This document shows, in pieces, positions 16,699 to 24,703 of a stretch of 30,992 nt of DNA (position 1 is its first letter; each line of letters begins with the position of its first letter). Below the pieces are notes generated by a model. The model was not told the DNA's origin and did no database searches. It saw nothing but the letters and a program-made list of their open reading frames with translations. The DNA comes from CAZKXU01 sp964556665 (GTDB lineage Bacteria; Bdellovibrionota_C; UBA2361; CAZKXU01): the NCBI GenBank assembly GCA_964556665.1, contig CAZKXU010000035.1, positions 1 to 30,992 of the forward strand, read 5' to 3'. A program made the position numbers and the translations under genes.

Positions 16699-17793
16699 CT
16701 AAAAAGTTAATTTCCCTGACTTGATATTGCCGTAGGAGAATAATATCGATCCATCTGAACCTATTTTGTCTGCGATCTGCTCCTGCGCCCTAATCTCTTC
16801 AAGGCTCGGTAGCATATAGGCTCCTATGCCTGCGTATAGTTTCACCCCTTTGCTTTTAAACGCCAGCGCTTGTCTGACTAAATACTCAAACAGGCGCATA
16901 TCCTGGGTATAAGACATAAGGCAGAGCTTATCAACAGTCCGATCAAGCATCCAACCCCGCCAATCCTGAAAGGAGCTAAGGTATGCTCGATCTGCCCATG
17001 CTATACCGGCTACCGACAACTCAGTGCCATGCGGAAGTACTACTCTTAGATCCTGCAGGTAACGCGTAACCTGTGTCCTTCTCCAATTATCCCAACTATG
17101 AGCTGCTTGATCATTTTTAGGCATCAGACTTTCACCCATATTAAAGGGATCGTGGTTATCAGTGTCACGTTGATACCGTTCAATTGACCTCTGTCCGTAT
17201 CCAAAATCAGCACCACCTGGAATGCGGGAGCTAGGCTTTATCGGTAGAAGATATGGATAACGGAAGAAATCGAGGTGCACTCCACAGCCAGGCACATAGC
17301 TAAGCGCCTCCCGCACTATTTCATAAAAATATTCCTGTACCTCTTGTGCTGCCGGATCGAGCCACAGCCAAGGAGTATCTAGGCTAAAATATCTACCGCG
17401 CTCTCCTGGAGGTTTTCCCTCAGAGGAATAATTATCAAGACGTATTCCAAAATTATCTGTTAGAAGAATATCTAACCCGTTTTTTAATAATACCGGGGCA
17501 TTAAAGTTTGAATGTAGATTAAAAACATTAAACCAAAGGTGTAATTTAATATTATGATGTTCACAGAGCTTTCTTAGTTCAAGCAGCGGATCAAAGAGCT
17601 GATCACGGCATTTATGGTAAGGGGTCGGATCAGCTAATCCTGACGGAAACCAGGATCTCCCCTCTCTATATATCTGCAGGAAAAGCTCAGATGGTCGCCA
17701 TACCTCAAGATCTGAAAGAAGCCCCTCAAAGCGTGCCTTGTTCTCAAATGGTTTATATGGTCCCAGAGCTTCAACCCAGAGTGCCTTCATCAT
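16699..17793 (-). CDS. GHL10/DUF187-type glycoside hydrolase-like protein
   Basis: The 364-residue protein resembles the TIM-barrel family described as glycosyl hydrolase-like 10 (YngK-like). Supporting blocks are MMKALWVEALGPYKPFENKARF at the first strand, a KLHLWFNVFNLHS strand (about 103-115), and LDPAAQEVQEYFYEIVREAL followed by GVHLDFFRYPY with Asp and Arg at the barrel mouth. LSVAGIAWADRAY and DKLCLMSYTQDM make later strands. Acidic residues suited to catalysis are present, but I cannot name the pair with confidence. There is no signal peptide, so the protein seems cytoplasmic, unlike many extracellular relatives. It is transcribed convergently to the small gene and divergently from the exported protein at 17900. 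Substrate is unknown. Confidence 0.75.
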   Translation of the reverse strand: MMKALWVEALGPYKPFENKARFEGLLSDLEVWRPSELFLQIYREGRSWFPSGLADPTPYHKCRDQLFDPLLELRKLCEHHNIKLHLWFNVFNLHSNFNAPVLLKNGLDILLTDNFGIRLDNYSSEGKPPGERGRYFSLDTPWLWLDPAAQEVQEYFYEIVREALSYVPGCGVHLDFFRYPYLLPIKPSSRIPGGADFGYGQRSIERYQRDTDNHDPFNMGESLMPKNDQAAHSWDNWRRTQVTRYLQDLRVVLPHGTELSVAGIAWADRAYLSSFQDWRGWMLDRTVDKLCLMSYTQDMRLFEYLVRQALAFKSKGVKLYAGIGAYMLPSLEEIRAQEQIADKIGSDGSILFSYGNIKSGKLTF

Positions 17794-17899
17794 AAATTAA
17801 TACTACTCAGATACTTGGTTGAAAATAGATTAGGTAGATCCACATCAAAGTAGTGTAGGACCAGATCTCTATTAAAGTTATGTTTTAACCACTAAAACA

Positions 17900-18631
17900 A
17901 TGATTCGACCAGGAGCTGACATCATTACCGCCTTACTAATATTTATCCTCTCTGTAGGCGGCACGGCTCTCTCATACGAGAATGTCGTTAAGCAGGACAG
18001 CAACGCAGGCGGCATAGTTGAGTCCGACATCCGTCTTGGCAAGAATGATTATATAATCAGCAATTCAAACGGATGTGTTGGAACCTTCCAGACTGAACTT
18101 AATAGATCTAAGGATTATGCATTAAATATAAATATCGTTCTATGGACAAGATATCAGTCCCGTCCAATCAATACAGAGATTGAAATTAAAGCTGACTTCA
18201 ATCCGCTCGGACAACTGCTAGCAAGTGTGACCAGCATAGAATCTCCTGAGCTAAAACTAAAACTAAGAACAGATCAGACTAACCCGATTATTCTCTCTAT
18301 CGATGCAGCATATTCCGGCAACCATCTAAATAAAAATATTTCATTTAAAGGACCGCTTACTTTGGTCGAAACCAAGCGAGGACACTTCCATATGAGCTCA
18401 CCTTATACCAAGGTAATGAAAGCCTCCTTTCTTAACAATGCGCCAAGCATGCTATCTCAATTAGGAGTTAAGCTCCAATCCGCAGCTATGAACGAATGTT
18501 CAAATTTAGGAAAAAGCTCGATCGACCTGACCTCATTTGTTAATGCCTTAAGCTTACTGAAAGATAGAGTTACATTGCTGGAAGATTACAAAGGGAAAAT
18601 TAAAAATGATAGAGATAGAAAACCTCACTAA
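17900..18631 (+). CDS. Exported protein of unknown function, first gene of ABC operon
   Basis: I do not recognise this 243-residue protein. Residues about 8-25 (DIITALLIFILSVGGTAL) form a hydrophobic signal or anchor, so the bulk should be periplasmic. The remainder alternates in a way that suggests beta structure (INIVLWTRYQSRPINTEIEIKADF). It contains two cysteines (about 54 and 204) that could form a disulfide, and it ends in a charged helix (LLEDYKGKIKNDRDRKPH). Its last 26 bases overlap the ATPase gene in another frame, a strong sign of coupling. It may be a periplasmic partner or substrate of the transporter encoded next. It does not look like a solute-binding protein. Confidence 0.7.
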   Translation: MIRPGADIITALLIFILSVGGTALSYENVVKQDSNAGGIVESDIRLGKNDYIISNSNGCVGTFQTELNRSKDYALNINIVLWTRYQSRPINTEIEIKADFNPLGQLLASVTSIESPELKLKLRTDQTNPIILSIDAAYSGNHLNKNISFKGPLTLVETKRGHFHMSSPYTKVMKASFLNNAPSMLSQLGVKLQSAAMNECSNLGKSSIDLTSFVNALSLLKDRVTLLEDYKGKIKNDRDRKPH

Positions 18632-19340
18632 AAGTTACGGAAACTTTCAGGCTCTCAAGGGAATCAGCCTTAAGATCAAGGCCGGCGAAATCTTTGGTTT
18701 CCTTGGGGTGAATGGTGCAGGCAAGACCACAACTCTTAAGATGCTTGCCGGACTACTCAAGCCGACATCCGGAAGGATCGTATTAGGCGGCTACGATATT
18801 CAGTTGCAGCCATTAATGGCTAAAGCTATCACCGGTTATATCCCTGATCGACCACACCTCTATAATAAACTTACTGGCCGGGAATTTTTATACTTTGTAG
18901 CTGATCTATATTCGGTTTCGACAAACACTGCTGAAAAGAGAATTGATGAGCTGTTAGAGGAATATACACTAATTCAATGGCAGGATGAGCTAATTGAAAA
19001 TTATTCGCATGGGATGAAACAGCGGCTAGCAACCTGCGCAGCTTTAATACACTCACCAAAAATCCTAGTCGTAGATGAGCCGATGGTCGGACTAGACCCG
19101 CATGGCGCAAAACTACTTAAGGAAAATTTCAAGAAATATGCGCAGCAAGGGATGAGCATTCTGCTATCAACACACTCGCTAAATGTCGCAGAGGAGGTGT
19201 CAGATCGTCTTGCCATCATTCATCAGGGCAAGATTATTACAACCGGCACAGTAGCGCAGGTAAAAGCGGTTGCTGGTGGTGAGAATGAAGCGCTGGAAAC
19301 AGTTTTTCTTGAACTTACTCAACCGCAGGCGGAGGTCTAA
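18606..19340 (+). CDS. ABC transporter ATP-binding protein (NatA/YxlF-like)
   Basis: This is the ATPase subunit of an ABC-2 type exporter. The 244-residue protein has Walker A GVNGAGKT (34-41), YIPDRPHLYNKLTGREF at the Q-loop position where this subfamily has Pro-Asp instead of Gln, the variant signature NYSHGMKQRL (132-141), Walker B ILVVDEP (153-159) and switch His190 in LLSTHSLNVAEE. The YSHGMKQ signature is typical of exporters related to NatA, CcmA and gliding GldA. The ATG at 18606 lies within the preceding gene with AAGGGAA upstream. Its C-terminal coding sequence carries the GGAGG that serves the permease gene 3 bases later. Function depends on the permease, which I cannot assign. Confidence 0.9.
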   Translation: MIEIENLTKSYGNFQALKGISLKIKAGEIFGFLGVNGAGKTTTLKMLAGLLKPTSGRIVLGGYDIQLQPLMAKAITGYIPDRPHLYNKLTGREFLYFVADLYSVSTNTAEKRIDELLEEYTLIQWQDELIENYSHGMKQRLATCAALIHSPKILVVDEPMVGLDPHGAKLLKENFKKYAQQGMSILLSTHSLNVAEEVSDRLAIIHQGKIITTGTVAQVKAVAGGENEALETVFLELTQPQAEV

Positions 19341-19343
19341 TCA

Positions 19344-21047
19344 ATGTTCGTACCGACCCTTTTAAGGCCGCGGCTACTGGGAGCCAAAAATCGCATACGC
19401 AGCAATATGCGTCTTGGAACTCAATTAGGAAGAGATCTATTGCTTATCTTCTTCTTTTTTGGGGTCGTATACAGCATCTATAACGGTATTAGCGTCACTC
19501 TACAGAAGGTGCAGGAATCAGCACATATAGCCTATCTGCACCCTTCAATCATGCTTGGTCTGATTCTTTTAACCCTGCTCGCCATGTTGATCTTCTCAAA
19601 CCTAGTTGCTGCCCTTGGCTTTCTGTTCCTCAGTCATGACCTCGATTTAATCGTAGCGACTCCTTTATCTCCAACTAAGTTTTTCTTCGGCAAGTTATGG
19701 GAGATCGTCGGTAGTTCAAGTTGGATGGTGTTTGTATTTGGTGTTCCTGTAATTATCGCATTCGGTGATACGTATCATGTTAGTTATATCTATTATTTAA
19801 CTGCTCTTACTATATTGATTCCATACTTTCTCATCCCTGCTGCGTTGGCGATTATTCTTGTTACACTTTTTACAACGATTATCCCCGCTAACCGCAGTAA
19901 AGAGATCCTAATGATAATCGGCGGCCTTTCTATACTAATAGGGTATCTCGTTTACAAACTCCTAGTTCCTACACGTAGCGGCATGAATTCAGTTGATGAC
20001 ATTCTGCAGATAGTCTCAATGCTATCACTACCAAAGCAGATCTGGTCACCCTCATATTGGGCTGCTACCTGTATCGGTGAATTGCTGGAGCCTAGTGGGA
20101 AAGAGACGCTTCCTTTTCTTGGCATGCTCTATTCTAGCTCTATAGCTCTAACTAGCGCCGCTTATTTAGCCGTTCGCACTCTTCACTTTAGAGCTTTTTC
20201 GAATGCAAAAAGCAGTGCGCATGGGCTTAAGATTAAGAGCCGTAGCGGTCAAGATCGCCTGCTACGGCTCACACCATTTCTATCTAAACCGACACGTGCC
20301 ATCCTTGGAAAAGAGATCCGAATCTTTCTTCGCGACATGAGTCAGGCCATGCAGTTAATGTTACTTTTAGGTCTGTGCATGATCTATCTATATAACTTTA
20401 GGGTGTTAAATGTTGTCGAAGAGCTACCGCAGGTTACCAGGTACTGGTGGCAGGCATTTCTTACAATTGCCAACATGGCGATGGGTGCTTTTGTCATGAC
20501 TGCTATATGTACACGCTTTGTCTTTACCTCGATCTCTTTGGAGGGGCGTTCATATTGGATACTCCAGGTATCTCCTATTCCTAGCTCTGCCGTGCTTAGA
20601 GCAAAGTTTTGGTGTTGGCTCTTCCCGGTTGGTACAATCTCAAGCATAGTTCTAACCTCGGGCGCCTTAGCCATCAACTCAGAACCGCACATCGTAGCAG
20701 TCACTTTCTTGATTAGCTGGATCATCTGTTACGGCATTGTAGGGTTAGCGGTTGGCTTAGGTGCATTTTTTGCTAATTTTGATTGGGAGCACAGCTCCCA
20801 GCTGGCTGCAAGCTTCGGATCATTTGTTTATATGATCTGCAGTACGGTATTTATATTTATTAACATGTTCCCCACCACAGTGATTATCTTCTTAAGAACC
20901 TTAAAAAACATGGAGTATCAGATTAGTGAGGTCGAGTGGTTCATTAGTATAGCGAGCTGCGCTGGCCTACTTGCGTACATAAACTATTATGTAATGCGCT
21001 GGGCTTTAAAGCTTGGGGAAAATGCGCTGGAAGGGAGGAAGGTGTAG
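19344..21047 (+). CDS. ABC-2 type permease, large putative exporter subunit
   Basis: The 567-residue protein is mostly hydrophobic with about 12 predicted membrane segments, such as LLLIFFFFGVVYSIYNGI near residue 32, IMLGLILLTLLAMLIFSN, SWMVFVFGVPVIIAFG and LMIIGGLSILIGYLVY. A cytoplasmic middle section (about 290-325) is basic and includes FLSKPTRAILGKEIRIFLRD, a pattern seen in two-halved ABC-2 permeases. The FLSHDLDLIVATPLSPTKFFFGKL block is also typical of this large permease type. It starts 3 bases after the ATPase stop, so the two probably form one transporter. At this length one chain may supply both membrane halves. Substrate is unknown, and lipids, peptides or polysaccharides are all possible. 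It ends 18 bases before an R1 element. Confidence 0.82.
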   Translation: MFVPTLLRPRLLGAKNRIRSNMRLGTQLGRDLLLIFFFFGVVYSIYNGISVTLQKVQESAHIAYLHPSIMLGLILLTLLAMLIFSNLVAALGFLFLSHDLDLIVATPLSPTKFFFGKLWEIVGSSSWMVFVFGVPVIIAFGDTYHVSYIYYLTALTILIPYFLIPAALAIILVTLFTTIIPANRSKEILMIIGGLSILIGYLVYKLLVPTRSGMNSVDDILQIVSMLSLPKQIWSPSYWAATCIGELLEPSGKETLPFLGMLYSSSIALTSAAYLAVRTLHFRAFSNAKSSAHGLKIKSRSGQDRLLRLTPFLSKPTRAILGKEIRIFLRDMSQAMQLMLLLGLCMIYLYNFRVLNVVEELPQVTRYWWQAFLTIANMAMGAFVMTAICTRFVFTSISLEGRSYWILQVSPIPSSAVLRAKFWCWLFPVGTISSIVLTSGALAINSEPHIVAVTFLISWIICYGIVGLAVGLGAFFANFDWEHSSQLAASFGSFVYMICSTVFIFINMFPTTVIIFLRTLKNMEYQISEVEWFISIASCAGLLAYINYYVMRWALKLGENALEGRKV

Positions 21048-21064
21048 TGGATAGATATTGCCCC

Positions 21065-21200
21065 ACTGGGACCGCGAACATCTTGTCCGCAAACTAATTA
21101 GCTGCAACTACGTTGCGGGCTGGACCACGCTTCGCAAGCAGTTATCTTACGCTGCCTGGCAGCAGTGTTGAACACTGCCCAGGCGCGTCCCGATCCCAGT
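21065..21200 (+). repeat. Nested palindromic element R1, deleted long form, copy 3
   Basis: This 136-bp element has the same module order as 155-312. The left end is ACTGGGACCGCG and the right end is a degraded CCCGATCCCAGT. It lacks 25 bases between two GCTTCGC repeats that are present in copy 1, so hairpins H2 and H3 are fused into one remnant. It lies between the permease and sigma-factor genes. Confidence 0.8.
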
Positions 21201-21250
21201 AAATAAACATACAGTTGTGCTAAAATGACCTAGCAGAACAGTAATTCTAA

Positions 21251-21283
21251 ATGATACCTTAGAAATCAGTATCATCTTATAAT
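21251..21283 (+). promoter_or_regulatory. Promoter/operator candidate of the sigma-factor gene
   Basis: ATGATAC (21251-21257) and GTATCAT (21269-21275) form a perfect 7-bp inverted repeat with 11 bases between. It ends 2 bases before a TATAAT box (21278-21283), 33 bases before the ATG at 21316. No clear -35 is seen, so the promoter may depend on an activator, or the dyad may be a repressor site. Confidence 0.4.
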
Positions 21284-21315
21284 TACCTAAAAGCTTTTTA
21301 TTAGTTGATTATTTT

Positions 21316-21915
21316 ATGCCATCAGCTTTGGCGCTGCCTGCTAGGACCGAAAAACTCTCTGAACAGATCGCAGGGAAATCTGGTATGGCTGCAAGACTGA
21401 GTCCTCATGATACACAATCTATTGCCGAGATATGCCAAAGCCATCATGATTTTATGCTTCGTACAGCCTACCGCATTTTACGTGATTGGCATGCAGCAAA
21501 TGATTGCTGTCAGGAGATATTCATCAAACTAATGACAGGCAAAATTAGGTATGATCCTGATCGTGGTAGTATTGAAACTTTTTTAAAAGTAGTAGTAAAA
21601 AATTACTGCTTAGATCTGCTAAAGAGCCAACAACATAGAAGTGCTCGCTATAACACCGATCTATTATCTCTTCTGGCGGTACCGAGTCAGCCATTGGAAG
21701 AAACGACCTTACCAAGTGGAACAAAGCCTGACATAAGAACCATGCTCGACACACTTTCTCCTGAATTTCGCGGGCCGATTATTAGTCATTTTATGGAGGG
21801 CCTTTCATGTCGCCAGGCTGCGAAAACCTCTGGATTGCCTCTATCAACCTGGGTACATCGATTGAAAAGTGGATTAGATATACTTAAAGGTATGATCTTA
21901 TCTCCGTTGGCCTGA
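21316..21915 (+). CDS. ECF-like sigma-70 family RNA polymerase sigma factor
   Basis: This is a 199-residue alternative sigma factor. Region 2 spans about 42-107, with HHDFMLRTAYRIL, the -10-recognition segment DCCQEIFIKLM (63-73, like the usual DxxQEVFLKL), and TFLKVVVKNYCLDLLKSQQHR. Region 4 spans about 143-192, with a helix-turn-helix in MEGLSCRQAAKTSGLPLSTWVHRLKSGLDIL. There is no region 3, as in ECF factors. The N-terminal 30 residues are an unusual extension, and an internal ATG at 21385 would remove them. No anti-sigma gene or extracytoplasmic sensor follows, since the next gene is convergent. Its regulon and signal are unknown. A dyad and TATAAT upstream may mark its own promoter. Confidence 0.87.
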   Translation: MPSALALPARTEKLSEQIAGKSGMAARLSPHDTQSIAEICQSHHDFMLRTAYRILRDWHAANDCCQEIFIKLMTGKIRYDPDRGSIETFLKVVVKNYCLDLLKSQQHRSARYNTDLLSLLAVPSQPLEETTLPSGTKPDIRTMLDTLSPEFRGPIISHFMEGLSCRQAAKTSGLPLSTWVHRLKSGLDILKGMILSPLA

Positions 21916-21926
21916 TCTAATGAATA

Positions 21927-23912
21927 TTATAGCAATTTCAATTCCTCTACTGATTTAACCACCTGCGGACGATCACAAACTCCGTCAGTACAGAGATAAA
22001 CAACAACATCCTCGCCCCCTCCGCGCGCACTGATAAGCGGCACACCTGACACCTCCTTTCCAACACCAAATACATAGTGCGGATGAAACTCAGATTGAAG
22101 CGCTCGCAGCATCTGTATAGCTTTATCCTGATCAGCTGCTGAAATAACCAGCTCTTTAAGCGAAGCAATAGTAAGACTTAGTGCCTGTAGACCCTTACCT
22201 AAACCAAGTGCATACCGCTCTGCCATTGCTGCAAGTTTTTTATATATGATCTCTGCTTTACGTTTTAATTCTGGCTCAGCATAGAAGCCATAAAGCTTTT
22301 CTAAATTAAGTGCTGCTGTAGAATTACCTGCCGGGACGGCTTGATCAGTAAAATCAGGGCTCTGTACAATAAGCTCTTTTGCCGTTGTGTTTAGATAACC
22401 TCCCACCCTCTCACTCCAAAAAAGGGTGTCCTGCTTATGCTGCAGCTCACACGCAGTTTTTAAATAATCCTCATCAAAACTAGACTGGTAGAGCTCAATC
22501 AAGGCCTCAATATAAAAAGCATAATCCTCTAGCACCGCATCAAAGCGCGCCTCTCCGTCACGATACCGCCTCAACAAACGGCCATCTATATACAGCTCTC
22601 TACGGATAAAATGCTCCGCCTTCTGCGCTGCTTCTAAAAATTGCACCTCCCCAAAGGCCTGAAACGCCCTACAAAATGCCGTGATTGCCAGCCCATTCCA
22701 AGAAGTTAATACCTTATCATCGAGAAGCGGGCGCTTTCTCTTATTACGTTCCTCACGCAAAACTGTTACGGCCCTGCTGAGCTCTGGCGCAGACTCCTTA
22801 ACTGACCAGTCAAGTTTTGAGTTGAAGGTTAGTATATTTCCTCCATGTTCAAAATTTCCGTGCTTTGTTACCTGATAGGTATTCACAAACACCTCTAACT
22901 CACTCGCACTTAAGAGTTTCTCTAATTCGTTATAACTCCAGAGATAAAACTCCCCTTCCTTGCCAACCTCGCCTGCATCTTCTGCTGAAAAAAACTCTCC
23001 ATGCTCACCACGCAGATCTCTTAACATATAGTTTAAGCACTCAAGCGCCACACTCCTAAAGAGCGGATTCTTAGTTACCTGAAAAGCTTCACAATATATA
23101 GTGCTAAGCAATGCATTGTCATAAAGCATCTTCTCAAAGTGCGGAACTAACCATTTATCATCAGTTGCATAACGGTGGAATCCACCGCCTAAATGATCAA
23201 AGATTCCGCCATGCGCCATCTTTTCTAAGGTAGTACTAACAATCTCTATCACCTGCTTAGCATGACTGCGCTCGTAATATCGGAGAAGAAATCCTAAAAC
23301 CAATGGCTGCGGAAATTTAGGCGCTGTTCCAAATCCGCCATGGAACTGATCGTAGCTGGGGAGAATCTTTGCAAATGCCTTATCCAGAAGTACAGGCTCC
23401 GCCGCACGTTCCTCAAGGATTTTTTCCTTCATTAAAAATGCTGTGATCTCCTGTGCTGAGCCAAGAACCTCCGTCGCGCGATTCTTCCACGCATCACTAA
23501 GCGCTTTTAATATCTGTACAAACTGCGCTCTCCAAAAAAATGTTCCTCCCCAAAAAGGCTTAAGCTCCGGTGTTAAGAAAACACTCATAGGCCAGCCGCC
23601 ATGACCGCTTAGCCCAACCACCGCTTCCATATATAGATCATCTACATCCGGGCGCTCCTCTCGATCTACTTTGATTGATACAAAATCCGCATTCAAAACT
23701 GCCGCCACATCCTCACGCTCGAAGGAATCTTTTTCCATGACGTGGCACCAATAACAGGTCGAATACCCAATTGAAAGAAAGATAGGCTTTCCTTGACTGC
23801 GTGCCGCTGCAAAGGCCTCTTCTCCCCAGGCAAACCAATTCACCGGGTTATCCTTATGCTGCAATAGATACGGACTCTTCTCCTCTTTTAGTCGGTTCTG
23901 CAATTTGTCCAT
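21927..23912 (-). CDS. DUF255 thioredoxin-domain protein (YyaL/SSP411 family)
   Basis: The 661-residue protein belongs to the widespread family with an N-terminal thioredoxin-like DUF255 domain and a large (alpha/alpha)6-barrel like that of sugar epimerases. The start KEEKSPYLLQHKDNPVNWFAWG is diagnostic, and a CxxC pair occurs at Cys53-Cys56 (YSTCYWCHVM). VDREERPDVDDLYM and GHGGWPMSVFLTPE follow. Barrel motifs include GGFGTAPKFPQP, DHLGGGFHRYATDDKWLVPHFEKMLYDNA and DDKVLTSWNGLAI. Length is normal. Biochemical role is not established for the family in general. Its ATG overlaps the stop of the upstream lipoprotein gene (TAATG), so it is translated as the last gene of a three-gene operon. No signal peptide is seen. 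Confidence 0.93.
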   Translation of the reverse strand: MDKLQNRLKEEKSPYLLQHKDNPVNWFAWGEEAFAAARSQGKPIFLSIGYSTCYWCHVMEKDSFEREDVAAVLNADFVSIKVDREERPDVDDLYMEAVVGLSGHGGWPMSVFLTPELKPFWGGTFFWRAQFVQILKALSDAWKNRATEVLGSAQEITAFLMKEKILEERAAEPVLLDKAFAKILPSYDQFHGGFGTAPKFPQPLVLGFLLRYYERSHAKQVIEIVSTTLEKMAHGGIFDHLGGGFHRYATDDKWLVPHFEKMLYDNALLSTIYCEAFQVTKNPLFRSVALECLNYMLRDLRGEHGEFFSAEDAGEVGKEGEFYLWSYNELEKLLSASELEVFVNTYQVTKHGNFEHGGNILTFNSKLDWSVKESAPELSRAVTVLREERNKRKRPLLDDKVLTSWNGLAITAFCRAFQAFGEVQFLEAAQKAEHFIRRELYIDGRLLRRYRDGEARFDAVLEDYAFYIEALIELYQSSFDEDYLKTACELQHKQDTLFWSERVGGYLNTTAKELIVQSPDFTDQAVPAGNSTAALNLEKLYGFYAEPELKRKAEIIYKKLAAMAERYALGLGKGLQALSLTIASLKELVISAADQDKAIQMLRALQSEFHPHYVFGVGKEVSGVPLISARGGGEDVVVYLCTDGVCDRPQVVKSVEELKLL

Positions 23913-24703
23913 TAAAATGACACCTCAAAGGCCTCTTCAGGTATCAACATACCTATCTGTGCACGAGAAATAGAGATTTTAGCTTTACTGTTATCTTCTA
24001 CAGCAACAAAATCAAACTGCTGCGGCAGCGTACCTGCGGCTGTTACGGTAAAACTATTGTACTTGCAGTAAACTTTGCTGCTGCGGTTACCTTTCGATCT
24101 CACCTCAATCTCTAGCAGTGTGCCCTCTTTATCAAAAATCCCGTTTAAACCTGCCTGGCTATCTATCGCAGTTACTAACTCCTCATTTTTCGCCCTATAA
24201 AACTGAATATCTTCTGTCGTTCCAGGCCATTCACCTAAAAGTAGTGAAACAAGAGTTTTAGCATTAATCTCTACGCCTAAGAGCTCTTTAATTTTAAGGC
24301 CTTCATCAAGATTATCACTCACTATACCTTCATTATCGATAAAAGTGACCCGCGATCCATTTACGATCAACACCCCTAAGGCCGGCCCAAAATTGGAGGG
24401 AAGCATCTCGATTCTTAATCGATCAGGCCGTTCTAGCAGAACTACATATTGAAAATTATAAATTTCCTTAGCGTGATCTATCTTTGCTTTGAATAGCCCT
24501 TTGAAAGTTCTAACTTTTCCTGACCGGTCAGCCACTATTTTTTTTAGTGCCTCTGCTTCAGGCGTAAGAATCAGAGCCCCTTTTAACGGAATATATCTAA
24601 TTGGACTCAAAAAGGTACAGGCACTGGCGGTAAAAAGAATAAGTGCAAGCAATAGTGGCTGTATAGCCCTTAATAGAACTGGGAATTTACTTAGTTTCAG
24701 CAA
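23912..24703 (-). CDS. LolB/DUF4292-like outer-membrane lipoprotein
   Basis: The 263-residue protein has a lipoprotein signal with a lipobox ending at Cys29 (LFTASAC). The +2 residue is Thr, not Asp, so outer-membrane sorting is expected under the enterobacterial rule. The mature part resembles the half-barrel fold of LolB/LolA-like and DUF4292 proteins. VRTFKGLFKAKID opens it and the YVVLLERPDRLRIEML strand pair follows, then FGPALGVLIVNGSRVTFIDN and LLGVEINAKTLVSLLLGEW. LolB inserts lipoproteins in the outer membrane, but I cannot confirm that role here. Its start overlaps the TPR gene by 17 bases and its stop overlaps the DUF255 gene, so the three are coupled. LolB and TPR proteins are often paired in deltaproteobacteria. 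Confidence 0.8.
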   Translation of the reverse strand: MLKLSKFPVLLRAIQPLLLALILFTASACTFLSPIRYIPLKGALILTPEAEALKKIVADRSGKVRTFKGLFKAKIDHAKEIYNFQYVVLLERPDRLRIEMLPSNFGPALGVLIVNGSRVTFIDNEGIVSDNLDEGLKIKELLGVEINAKTLVSLLLGEWPGTTEDIQFYRAKNEELVTAIDSQAGLNGIFDKEGTLLEIEVRSKGNRSSKVYCKYNSFTVTAAGTLPQQFDFVAVEDNSKAKISISRAQIGMLIPEEAFEVSF

